Part shown: positions 42,395 through 53,263 of the stretch, piece by piece
Layout: the number at the start of each line of letters is the position of its first letter
Position numbering within the stretch: the first letter of the stretch is position 1
Source: Lunularia cruciata
Lineage: Eukaryota; Streptophyta; Marchantiopsida; Lunulariales; Lunulariaceae
Assembly (NCBI GenBank): GCA_948567375.1
Contig: OX419759.1
Coordinates: 49,763,493 to 49,827,492, forward strand
Direction of reading: 5' to 3'
DNA: 64,000 nt
Notes under the pieces: generated by a model
Database searches by the model: none
The model's input: only the letters and a program-made list of their open reading frames with translations
What the model was told of the DNA's origin: nothing
Position numbers and translations under genes: made by a program

Positions 42395-45300
42395 AGAAAT
42401 TTTCTATTTCATTCAGATCCTTATTTACATCATATTTCTAATGATTATTCTTATACTCGGAAAGCAGAGGTGAAAAAACTCTTGAAATGTGTAGGGATAT
42501 TTTCTTACAAAGATGGCAAAGATGGACATGAAACTCGATTTCTTGGTCAAGTAACTTTGAGCTTGCTAGGAAAAGTAAAAGGGCCCCGAAGATAACACAA
42601 CGGATGGGAAGACCCCATCAAGCCATACAAGGGTGAGACAAAATAGGTAAAATGAGGCAAAGCCCCAATAACATCGATATGAGAAATCTGCTCTATTGCA
42701 CCTAAGATGTCGATATGAGAAATCTGCACTATCGCACCTAAGATATTTGAGCTATGTAAATTGCACGGTCTATAAAAAACTGGAGCATCCAAAGAAGGAT
42801 CACCTAGTGTAATTGCTCTCCTATGGATTGCACCAGCCACTACCCTTTGTAGAGCAATGGACACACACTGTCTAAAATATGGTACAAAGTATGAGAGTGA
42901 GAGTGGTACCCTTGGCACCTAATATGATAAGCTCTAGTGCAGTCCTTGACAAATGTGTCAATCTCCATGTCTATCACTCCATATAACTCCAAGGCTAGGG
43001 GAACAAAGAGGTGACATCACTGCATACCCCTATACTTGGAGACCTTGCATGTTGTTGTTGCACTCGCTGCCCATCCAAGGGGAATGGTAATCACTCCCTC
43101 CAAAACTATATCACTTGTAGGGCCGTAACCACGACATCCGCTATTGTCACCTGATCATCTCAGACCAAGTATAAGTTTGCCCTTACACGTGTCGTTTGCA
43201 AAACATACAAACGCTCCCTCCAAGCCAAGTAGCCACTCTCTTGTGCCATAGCAAACACTATGTCCCTAATAACATCATGGGTAACTATCCTCTATCCTCC
43301 AAAAGGACACCATGTCATATGGATTTATGTTGCATCTAGTGTAGAACCACACTCACAAGTGAGTAATAAAGATACAAAAGGGTCAACCAAACCTAGGCAA
43401 AACCTCATCATGGTAGAAAAAGTAGTTGGTGAAAGTCAGAATGCCCTAATGCACAATTGAGCTAAGATCCAAGAGCTTGCATCCTTGCCAAAGCAAGAGG
43501 AAAGACGTGCTCTAGTAGCCTAAGGAATGGATGACTCAACTAAGAGAGAATGGAGCATATGCTGCCATTGTCACTCCATCAAGGACAACTATAAACCTCT
43601 AGTCCAATCTGACAATAATGAAACAAAAAATGGAAAATCCTTGCATGCTTGTGTGGATAAACTATCTCTTGTCAGTCACAATAACATCTAGAGAGAAAAG
43701 GATCCCTCCTCCACCTGTGTCACATAAGTCTCCAAAATTATCCTATCAAATTATCCTATCCACAAAATGAGAAGAAAGTAGGGGTGCCAAAAGAGCCCAA
43801 CAACCCAACAATGCTTTAAGTACCATCATCTCTATAGATAGCAAGCCAATCCTTCCACATGAGATTGGTAGGAATGTTTTTCTACTGCCAAATCCCTTAT
43901 TGCACATTGAAATGTCCTTGGTCCAATAATATTGCCAAAGACTCTTATAATCCCCCTATCAAAGGCTCTCAAATGTGATCGTAAGGTCAAGGAAGGAGAA
44001 TTTGTGTGATGGAGGTAAGTTGGTTGAAGAGCAATACAAGAGGGGAGTATACTAAATGCCACTTGTGGATCTCCTAGTAATGGAAGGTCATCCACATGGC
44101 AAACATTCTTTGCAAGGGAAACATCTAAGAAGCGTGTGAAAAAATCCTCAGATCCTTTTGGCACTCCCAAAACACTTAGTCCATCTATAGATATGATACA
44201 CCCCTCTGGAAGCTCAAGGTGGGGAGGGATACCTAAAGGAGACCATGCTCTGCACTTTGACACCTTGACTTTCAAGCTTACTAGATATAGCTTGGTAGTC
44301 AAGTGATCAAAGGCTTGCCTAATCTAATCTACAGGGCCCACAATATGTGTATCATCTGCCAAGGAGAGAAATACACAACCTAGCATTGCCAAAGTATTAG
44401 ATAGGAGAGCTCTAAAGTGAGCTATGGCAAATAAGGGTCCCCCTAAAGGATCTCCCTTACATGTACCAACTGCTAACTCCAAGATGGTGACTCATTCCTA
44501 TGAACAACCATGTTGATAGTGAAGGGAAGCAAGAGAACCATAAAAAGACCACACAAAAGGAATAAGACTTGCCAAGGATCCACCAACCTCACTACACTCT
44601 CTAAACATAGATGCTTGTGAGATACTTTTAAAAGCATTCTCAACATCCTCTTGTAGGATGAACCACTTTGGATGGATATCTAAGAGTGCACTAATGCCTA
44701 GAGATATAGCCTCACACCCTCTAGGTGTAGCTACTCCAAACTGATGTGGACTGAGGTGCTGTCAAAAGTGGGACCAAGGTTGAAGGACAATGATGCGACT
44801 AATCAAGCACAGAGAGATCTCTCCAATAGCAATCAGTCTAATTCCCCTCGTGTCCTTCTCCAACGCAAGAAGTCAACTAGCACCTAACACCCAACTAACA
44901 AACATAAGAATGTCTCTTCTTGCTACTATTGTAGCCACCTAAAAGAACTTGATAAAACCACTAGAAGGATCATCTACCTGAAATTAATCTCTAAGATGCT
45001 CATATACCATCCCTAACAAGCCTCATGAGGAAAGGCAAGGAGTAGTGCATAATGCTTGTGCAAAAAGTGACCTAACAAAACATAAAGGTTGCTCAAGTTG
45101 ATAATCTAAGACCTCTAGTTGTAATCCATCTCCTACCATAGGATGTAGTGAGCACAAGGAAAAGATAGTCTCATCAGTAGGACTAGCTATAGGGTGTAGT
45201 GCTTGTGCTTGTGCTGCTCTACTAAACTTTGCCGCCTGACCCAATGACCTATACCATTGTAACCAAGTGGAATCTATGGTATCTTGTGGCAAAACTTATC

Positions 45301-45865
45301 TCCTAAAATGTGCAACCCTAATAGAAACCTCTTGTAGGGCCACCCAATCCCCCACTCTGAATCAAAAAAATCTAACAGCCACCTCTCTATGCCCCATATG
45401 TCCCCATCTAGCATAACGAAGACACCGTCAAGGGAGTAAGAGGAATAGGAACCATGCTAACTCATCCAAGGGATCACGTGCCAAATGATCAAGTAGTAGC
45501 CAAAAAGCCTATCCAGCCTCATCATGGAGTGTACTAGAAGCCTATGGAATAGACATGGACATGGAAAACTCCTTTTCAAATAACCCCAAAATGCAACCCG
45601 CTTGAGAAGCTAACCACTCCCACAATTTGATCGGTACCCTTGGAATGGTCAATGAAGGGATAGAGGAAATGTGTGCAATCCTTAGTGTCATTGCTGTAGG
45701 TATGGTCACTTGCCTCATGTGAGCATCCCAAGTGGTTCAATCATAGTCCTTGTGCATCCTTCTCACATGGGTCTTTACTCCTTGCGAGGTAAAGCGTCGA
45801 TGACACACCGAGCATGGTGTATCACGAGCCGCTCTAGCCAACCCCACACAAGGAGGTGTAGCCAT
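42395..45865 (-). pseudogene. Non-LTR retrotransposon (LINE) with N-terminal zinc finger and RT, degraded
   Basis: From ATG 45865 the frame reads MATPPCVGLARAARDTPC, then a C2H2-like finger (CSVCHRRF ... KTHVRRMH), then a stop soon after. The RT lies at about 44,730-43,830: GVATPRGCEAI, FILQEDVENAFKSISQ (first catalytic Asp), CKGDPLGGPLFAIAHFRAL, the active site SLADDTHIVGP, then the thumb side KVKVSKCRAWSPLGIPPHLE and VDDLPLLGDPQVA. A downstream part (ADVVVTALQ) and a C-terminal SIALQRVVAGAIHRR follow to a stop at 42547, with about 150 bp of tail. No apurinic endonuclease was recognised. Several stops and frame changes make it dead. The layout, zinc finger then RT in one ORF, differs from common plant L1 elements. 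Confidence 0.82.
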
Positions 45866-47143
45866 GGCTAGCATAAGAATAATGACATCAATATATGATG
45901 TTCCTCTCCATATGTCCTCATGCTTGCAAAATCACAACTCCTCACATCCATCTCACATGAGAAAATGCAATATCTCCAAACCCTAAAAACTTTAAACTCT
46001 CATAAATTTCAATTTCCATCTCAAAAAATTTCAAACTAAGTTCCCATGGAACTTGACATGAAAACCAAGAAATAAGAAATGAAATTCCCAACCCATCTTT
46101 CTCAATGTGTACTGATCACTATAAACCCTAAAAGACCTAAAACTCCCCATAACTTTCTACTCAATTCTCCATAGATTTAATCTAGGTACCAATGGAACCA
46201 GAATTAAGAAACACACAGAATCAACTATTCACTCAAGTGCTGTATGCTAGAAGAACCCTTAGAATATATATTTATTTCCTCTCAATCTCTCTCTCTCTCC
46301 TCTCCCATCTCCACTCTCCCAATCATCTCTCGAGGTGTTCCATCATAATTCATCATAGGAAGTTCTCCATAGTTAAAATGTGGAACCGTGTTTGATAGCA
46401 GACGCTTCCACCAAATGTACCACAAAACAACCAAGTGTACTACAAAACAAGGTCCTATGTCAATTTGATGCTCAAAAGATTTGAGTGTGACATAATTATG
46501 ACAAAGAAACTGCCGCTTCATTCAAGAAGACAACAGGGGGTTTTATAAATAGTTGATAGGTTTCAGAAATAATTTTGATGGATTTCTTCAGGCTAAATAA
46601 AAAATTCATTTTTATTTTAAATGAACTCTACACGGGGATGAAATGCTAATAACTGAATGGTATAACTGATATTTAGAGCAAGTGTTGTTCATTTATATAA
46701 ATCAGGCAAGATGTTATGGATATTTAGGAGTGTTGTATCCAAATAAATGTTAGTCAGAATATGTAATGTGACTGACAAATTGGGTTGCTATATGTTTTTG
46801 AGAGGGATTCATGAGAATTTTTGGCAGAAGATACCATCTTTTGCCAAAAATGTAGCCCTCCCTGAACTATTTGGTTTGGATGGAAAAGGGTTTGGTGGAA
46901 AGGATGCCGCACATTGTGGTTGCAAATCCAAATGTGAGTCTAAAGGTCTTGGTTCTGAATCCAAATGTGAGCTTGCAATGCAATCAGGTACTTGATCTCC
47001 CATTGTATAAATTTTTGTTGCCCTTTGGAATAAAGTTTCTTGACCCTCAATCAATTTGTTGGTTGCCGTTGGGTGACAAGGATCATTTTCCATAACTCTT
47101 GATCTCCCTTGGCACACTAATCTATTGAAAAGAATCACGGATG
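45866..47143. other. LINE 5' flank and AT-rich DNA, no gene seen
   Basis: It probably includes the LINE 5' untranslated region with a (CT)n run at 46285-46303. A TATA-like TTTTATAAATAG lies near 46540. No coding region was recognised; the frame of 109 codons at 46809-47138 (- strand) has no visible motif. Confidence 0.45.
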
Positions 47144-47203
47144 GTGAATTCCAGTTTGAATATGGTATGGTAGCCCCCCTAAGCTACTCAAACTGGGATT
47201 CAC
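47144..47203. repeat. 60-nt imperfect hairpin
   Basis: GTGAATTCCAGTTTGA pairs with TCAAACTGGGATTCAC (15 of 16, or 16 with a G-U pair in RNA), and an inner GTAG pairs with CTAC around a C-rich loop. A 10-nt one-sided bulge interrupts the stem. It could be a small fold-back element or a hairpin RNA. Confidence 0.6.
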
Positions 47204-49297
47204 AATTGGTGTGTGCTAGTGGTGTGTAAATGCTCCTATTGCATGTCAGTAAAATAAATGGTGGGTTTAGTAGTTTCAAATTGGTGTGGTGATTCTTTTC
47301 AACAGATTAGTGTGGCAAGGCAGATCAAGACCTATAAACCAACATCTTTTCCCATCCACACCGGGTATCAACAGGTGTTGACCAATCAACAAGGACCTTT
47401 TGACAACCACAATGGGCAACAACAGGCATCAACGAGCACCAACCAAAGCCAAACTTGGACAGAGAGGGTTTACAAGAACAGATTCATGCAATACTAAATT
47501 CTAAACAAAAAAAACAGGTTCATGCATAAGAACAAGACTAGTGCTTAACATTCTCCAAACAATATTACTACATCATGAAGAAGAATAAGAGAAGGACTTG
47601 TCCTTATCATATACCAAAGGATATTTTTATTACAAAGGAACGAGTTATTATTCCATTCCCTTGAGATGATGAGCAAGGCATTGTTGCATCACACTTGACT
47701 TACTTTCCTTTCTATCAAGCTCCATTTCACTTGACTCCTCTTCAATTGATTCAATTTGTAAAGGTAATTGTTTAACTTGCACTAATGCCCAGAATTTTTA
47801 ACACCCTTGCAACACAAGCTCCATTACTGTGATGCAAAAATCTATTGAGAGTGAGAGCTACTTGGATCCACACAGGTGTTTGCTCCCACTAGTAGTTCTT
47901 TTGAAATACCCTATGATCCTTATCAGATCTATTAATGTTGAAAAAGAATCAATGTCCATTCTAGTAAGCTTGCAAAATGCCTTCACATCTAGGCTTCTTA
48001 AATATTTAATTACAAATTCCCAGGTATGTAGCTCTATGCAAATGTGCATCTCCAATCCACTAAGCAATAGTTCTAGCATATCTAAATCTTGTCTTCATTT
48101 TCTAGTTCATCCAACATTGTCTCCAAATTTAATTGGTTAATCCATTGTATACATTTCCTAATTTTTCTGGTTATTGTCCACAGAGTGTTACCTCTTGATA
48201 TGCTCTACACTATTTTCCTTAATTCTCAAATCCATCTGCGAACAAATACAATTCTCAAATCCACCCGCGAAAAAATACAATGAATTCACACTTTCTATAG
48301 AATGAACACTGAAAGAAGATTCTTTGAGAAAAATTAATCACTATGAAATTCACACTCTCTGAAATGTAGAGAGACCACTCAAGCCAGTAAATCCACACTC
48401 TCTAGACCAAGAGAACCATTCGAGCCAAGAATTTGATTATTATGAATTCACATTGGTAGAGAGACCTTTTCAAGCAAATAAATTGAGGAATTTGGATGGC
48501 ACTGCAACTGAATTCACTCCCCGTCCTTCCCACCCATCCTCAGTCAATATCTTGATCTCTCAATCTAGATCTAGAGAAGAACCATTCCCCGCTTTGGTGG
48601 CTAGCACCTAGATTCAAATTAAGTCTAGAGTCAAATTAAGTCAGGCATTTCATTAACCTTAAATTGTAATTAATGCTTTACGGTCTACCAACAGAAAACT
48701 TCATATCCTTATTTCCTACATACCACTTATTATGGATGGAGTTTGCTAATAGTAAGGAACTTGGACAGAAGTCCATAGTGGATCCTTTTCTTCTTTTTAC
48801 CCGAATCCCATACCGATTTTGTTTACACTTTGTACAAACTCATATGGAAATATACATAGCTTAGCTTAGTAAAACTGTTTTTGAAACCCCCTAACGTCCT
48901 ACCTTTGATCACCGGAAATACTTGAAGCTCTTATGAGACCAACACACCTAACCGGACTATATGAATACCTTTATAGTGCAAGTAGTCGGACCGGGTCCTC
49001 CAGACAGACAGACAGGATCCTTTTATAGAAATTGATTAAACCTCACCAACAATTTAAGCAATAAAAATGCCAGTTCACTACCGAACCGATAGCCTGGGAA
49101 ACAACAAAAGATGACTTCCCTCAATGTCATGCGAGCACATACTTTCGGTGTGATAAGTACTATCCGACTTTCACTCCTGTACAAAACTCACCGAATACGT
49201 TAGAGCTTGAATTTACGATAGATGTAATAACTGGAGCAGGAAAAACAGTGTCTTCTAATAGGAATTGTAGATGGCTGGTTTACTGACGCTACTTCGA
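47204..49297. other. AT-rich DNA, no gene seen
   Basis: No supported gene. From about 48,850 the composition shifts to CG-containing words like those of the island at 38.9-42.1 kb. A GACAGACAGACAGGA run is present near 49,005. Confidence 0.45.
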
Positions 49298-49333
49298 CCC
49301 GGCCGTCAAGAGTGGAGACTCTTGACGGCCGGG
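49298..49333. repeat. Perfect 16-bp hairpin with GGAG loop
   Basis: CCCGGCCGTCAAGAGT (49298-49313) and ACTCTTGACGGCCGGG (49318-49333) are exact reverse complements with a 4-base loop. It is the most GC-rich and stable inverted repeat in the window, and it lies about 110 bp downstream (- strand) of a LINE tail. Confidence 0.8.
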
Positions 49334-49440
49334 ACTAAATGTTCCGTTGTAGACCTCGAGAGGGTAGTTGCTAGTTGCTGGCATATAGTGGTATTCTGTT
49401 GTAAAAGACTAGAGGAATTAAATGAGAAAAAAGCGACATC

Positions 49441-49510
49441 ATGGAAAACACGAAGGATAGGAAGACCCATCAAGCCCGTTCAGGTTGAAACAAAAGAGGT
49501 AAAATGTGGA
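49441..49510 (-). mobile_element. LINE 3' tail fragment
   Basis: On the - strand TGATGGGTCTTCCTATCCTT and the bases around it match the tails at 42110-42140 and 42590-42640. It is a short 5'-truncated insertion of the same LINE family, or the tail of one whose body has diverged. Confidence 0.6.
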
Positions 49511-50579
49511 AAAGGAATGCAATTCCTAAATGATCTATCCTTGAGCTTTGTTAATACAAGGAAAAGAAGATAAATGCATTCAAAAAAGTGTACATCCAAA
49601 GGCTTATGCCTTCCTCCTGAGTAGAGTACCTTGCAGAGTCCTCCCGGATATGCTGTACGCTTTTGGAGTAACTTAAGAAGTACCATGCTAATCTAAAAAG
49701 GGGGTGTAGTACTAGTGCAAGGGTTTCAACATATGATGTGAGAATTATAATAATAGATAATAGATTCATAATAGATTTGGGTAGGAATGGAAAATATATA
49801 TAAATTCTTCAAAAACTGACCTCCTTAAGTATGGTAGCAATACTTAGCTCATTTAAGTAAAAGTAAGAGTTATGATTTGAAACCTACATCTACCTTTCTC
49901 TCGCGGAAAACTACGCAGAGGAGTTAGAAGAGTATCAAAAGAGTACTTAGCCAAATTGTAGCACAGTAGTGCTACAATTTGCAAATTACGTCTACATGGA
50001 GAGAACAAGATTTAATATAATAAAATTAAGAAATAAAATTATTTTTACTTATTATTGATAATAAAAAGTAATACAAACACTACATAGATAACTTTGGAGA
50101 TTAAGAAAATACCATGGGATACATATGAGAAGAAAAAAATTATAAATAATATTTTAAGTGGCTGATATAAATAAAGTTCTTTTGGATGGATATGTGATAT
50201 ATTTATACAAACAAGTAATAAGATAAATTTTAAGAACTAGAATACTTTGCTTCTTATTGTGAGAAAATAATAGAGTTATACAAAGTAAAATTACAAGGCA
50301 TATTTTGATTGAAATAATCAAAGTAAAGAAAGAAAATATGAATTTGATGAAAATTCATAGCCAAACTTAACAACATAAGCATAAAAGTGTATGTGATTCT
50401 TGAGTTATATGAGATATTGGATATATGTTGATCATTACCTCTGAAGGTTTGATAGTTTGATGTCTCTTATGGAGTATATTCAATTATGATCAACCATACA
50501 ATAGAAGCAATTACTCTCTCCAAAATAAGTACATAAGAGATCAAAAGAAATTCAATTAATATTATACATCCAATAGTAT
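49511..50579. other. AT-rich DNA, no gene seen
   Basis: Very AT-rich from 49,990, without long frames or recognised repeats. Confidence 0.5.
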
Positions 50580-50700
50580 TTTTTTCCATCTGCTAGAAGT
50601 GCAAATTTCCATATGCCATACTCTTTCAATGGATTGAGTTCTTCTTTCATAGCACTCGTTAATCCTTGTTATATGGTGAAGATATTTCTTGATGAATTGT
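50580..50700 (-). pseudogene. Ty1/copia reverse transcriptase fragment
   Basis: On the - strand AMKEELNPLKEYGIWKFALL corresponds to the start of copia RT, where a conserved W follows the AMxxEL helix. Stops lie on both sides. It cannot belong to the copia 3' end at 50848-51420, because for the same strand it would have to lie on the other side, so it is a second fragment. Confidence 0.6.
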
Positions 50701-50847
50701 CTATGGATCTTCTCTAATATCTTGCTCAACAAGGTACACTAAATTAACAGGAAAAAATCTTCTCTCACAAAGTCATCATCTTTCTCACATAGTATATGCT
50801 AGCTCCTCCTACCCTCTATGATTTTGGTGAGATCAAAGTTATAACAT

Positions 50848-51179
50848 TGTAATCTAGAAGGTTGGGGGTTGATTTTTATTGATCATGATCGATTGTCACC
50901 TTATCAAAATTTGTGATGTATGTTGCTTCTTCGAGTCCTAGACTTCTTGTTGGTGGGTCCGTTTAAACCTATGCATTGGTAAACAACAAGAGGATTGGAC
51001 CACCACTCCAAGACCATTCATGACATTCCATGAGAGAGAGAGCACACAAGGAAGGTAAGTGAGAATGAAGAGAGAGAGTGTACTCCTCTCATGTATATAT
51101 AGTGTACATGTGTATCCTAAATCCTAATATAACTATAGAATGAGAATGAAGTCACTACAAGCTTGGGATAGTATCAACA
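50848..51179 (-). repeat. Ty1/copia 3' LTR
   Basis: It begins TGTTGATACTATCCC at 51179 right after a polypurine tract. It contains CACTATATATACATG (TATA box, near 51100) and CT-rich sequence after it. The end at 50848 (CTAGATTACA) is a guess based on a CA terminus. Confidence 0.65.
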
Positions 51180-51193
51180 CTCCCCCTAAAGCT
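51180..51193 (-). other. Copia polypurine tract
   Basis: AGCTTTAGGGGGAG on the - strand stands directly before TGTTGATAC, the classic copia 3' LTR junction. Confidence 0.75.
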
Positions 51194-51264
51194 CAACTCA
51201 ATATCATGTACACCAAGGCAAAGCATGAAAGCCTCAAACTTGTCTCAAGATAAACATCAACTAT

Positions 51265-51420
51265 ATGAAAACATCACCTTTGTGAAAACATCAGCTAAAT
51301 GCTCTCTTGTGCCAACAAACTTAAGCTCAATCTGCCCTACAAGAACCTTCTCCCTAACAAAAAGATAGTTCACCTCAATGTGCTTAGTCCTAGCATGAAA
51401 CACATGGTTACTAGCCAACT
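51265..51420 (-). pseudogene. Ty1/copia RNase H C-terminal fragment
   Basis: On the - strand: HVFHARTKHIEVNYLFVREK, then QIELKFVGTREHLADVFTK, the last conserved block of copia pol (ARTKHIE, ADxFTK). The upstream part of the element is missing beyond a simple-sequence tract at 51445-51472. Confidence 0.85.
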
Positions 51421-51444
51421 ATACACTACTCATGTATCTTAAAT

Positions 51445-51472
51445 ATAAAAATAAAAATAAAAATAAAAATAT
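51445..51472. repeat. (AAAAT)n microsatellite
   Basis: About five AAAAT units flank the truncated copia fragment. Confidence 0.85.
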
Positions 51473-52529
51473 ATAGGCACCCCATTTAAGTCCTTGGGAT
51501 CTTTTCAAACAGACTAACTTTCCAACCAAGGATGTATCAAGCCAAATAGTTCTTGGGTCAAAGGTTGTTCAAGGCCAAGGGTCTTCTTTTAGGGTGAAGG
51601 TCTTTGAGGACAAAGGTCTCCTTTGCCAAGTTTTGTACAACCATGAGCCTTCTTCATTGAAGCCCCACAGTGTAGGTTCTCCACCTTGCTTCATAGCTAT
51701 TGACCTTCTCACGTTGCACATCTATTGGTTCATCTTCCTCCTACCAAATGCATTTTCCTTGAGTCAAAGAAAAATCATCATAATTCTTCCTTCTTCCTTG
51801 CCAACAGGCTATTTCTTTGTGCTTCTAACCAAACTAAGGAATTTGAAAGAAGAAGGTGTATGTTGAGAAGTGGTGAGGTCACATTAGGTTTATCTTATCA
51901 TTCCAAGGCATTAGGATATGCAATCTTTATTGCTCAACATGTATAAGCATCCAATATCATCATATCCCAAACCATGGTCTTCTATAAGGCACCTTGAAAA
52001 ATGGCTATGTTAATAATCAACAAATAGTCAATTTTCTTGATCCTATGGCATCATCCCAAGAGGCCAAGCTATAAATCTCTCCTTGGAAATAGCTCATTGG
52101 GAGGGATGGTATAGGGTATGTATTCTTCCTAATCTAATCTAGAACAAAGTTTCCAATATAATTTTCTTGAAATTGAGCATTGCATCTACAAAGACTTTGG
52201 ATAAGTCAAATGAAATTACTTCTATTACAAACTCAAGTTCGCCTAATCAAGATGATAACTACTATTGTGGTTCATACCAAACTTCTCATGGGGCTATGTG
52301 TAGACTAGAGGAAATGTTTGTGGAAGTCCCATTAAGAGCACATGGATTACAAATATAGAGTGTTCATTGTGGAATAGGTTAGAGAAAGACCAAACTACAG
52401 GGCTTGAAGTAGCAGAATAGGGTTGCCAAATAGACCCAATATTAATTATGAAAATAAAAACTACTAAGCTTGGATAAGTTTTTGTAGATATTTTAGCTCT
52501 CAAATTAGTGTAGTTTGGATAACAAAAGC
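51473..52529. other. No gene seen
   Basis: Two overlapping frames (51594-51946, + strand) are open for 73-90 codons but have no recognisable domain and no relative in the window. Confidence 0.45.
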
Positions 52530-53118
52530 TATAATTCCCCATTGGTGCATGTATGTTGTTTTGAGATAGTAAGTTTTGCATTGCATGTAGTTGAAAGATA
52601 TTGTTTGTATGGAGTTTAGCTAGACTTCTAAATTAGCCATGATTAGTTGAGTTAACCACAGCTAAGATAAAAATAACAATGTTTTAGAGTTTGATAGAGT
52701 GAGCACAATTATTTTGGATTCCATTATATTTAACTTTTATTATTTCTAAATTTTTGGCTTTGAGGAAAAAGTTTGAGAACTCTTGGGTGCAAAATTTTCC
52801 ATAGTCCAAGGATAGCACATGCAAAGGAATCTTTGACTTAGTCGTTTTGTTCAGATAAGACCATATGCTTATCTGGATTATAACTAGGATTTTTGATATT
52901 GCCTTAGGCTTTATATCAGTATGAAAGAGGATGATGAGGAAGTACTCATCCTTTAATTTGCAAACTATATTTCATTGACTCCACTAGTGAGAAATGGCTT
53001 AAGTCTTGGAGATGCCTTAGAGTTTTAGCATTGGAGGAATGGCATGGAGTCTGGATCTACACCTTCTTAGTCCATGTTGTGCTACCTTTATAGCCATTAG
53101 AGGTTACCTTGAGTGCAT
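52530..53118 (+). repeat. Second diverged Gypsy-A-type LTR
   Basis: It shares the Gypsy-A order: CCCATTGGTGCATGT start, TGGCTTTGAGGAAAAAG, GTCCAAGGATAGCACATG, GAGGAAGTACTCATC, TAGCCATTAGAGGTT. The region around the promoter is partly deleted and the end is incomplete. No internal sequence is attached. Confidence 0.7.
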
Positions 53119-53240
53119 AAAAATTGGGTTATAGTGTAGTGGCCAAAGCTTTGCATTGATCTTTAATGATTAAATGAGGGTTATAAATTATATAGAGTCA
53201 AAGAACACATAGCTCCAACACACCAAGAAAAAAATAAGGA

Positions 53241-53263
53241 ATAAATAAAATAAAATAAAATAA
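53241..53263. repeat. (AAAAT)n microsatellite
   Basis: A short run of TAAAA units. Confidence 0.8.

Noticed and set aside
46870-46985. Repeated words around AATCCAAATGTGAG as a tRNA-like element
   Set aside because: Only two short direct repeats, with no cloverleaf or box A.
49298-49340. Helitron 3' end (hairpin followed by CTAA)
   Set aside because: The CTAA comes only one base after the hairpin instead of about ten, and no TC 5' end or Rep/helicase sequence was seen.
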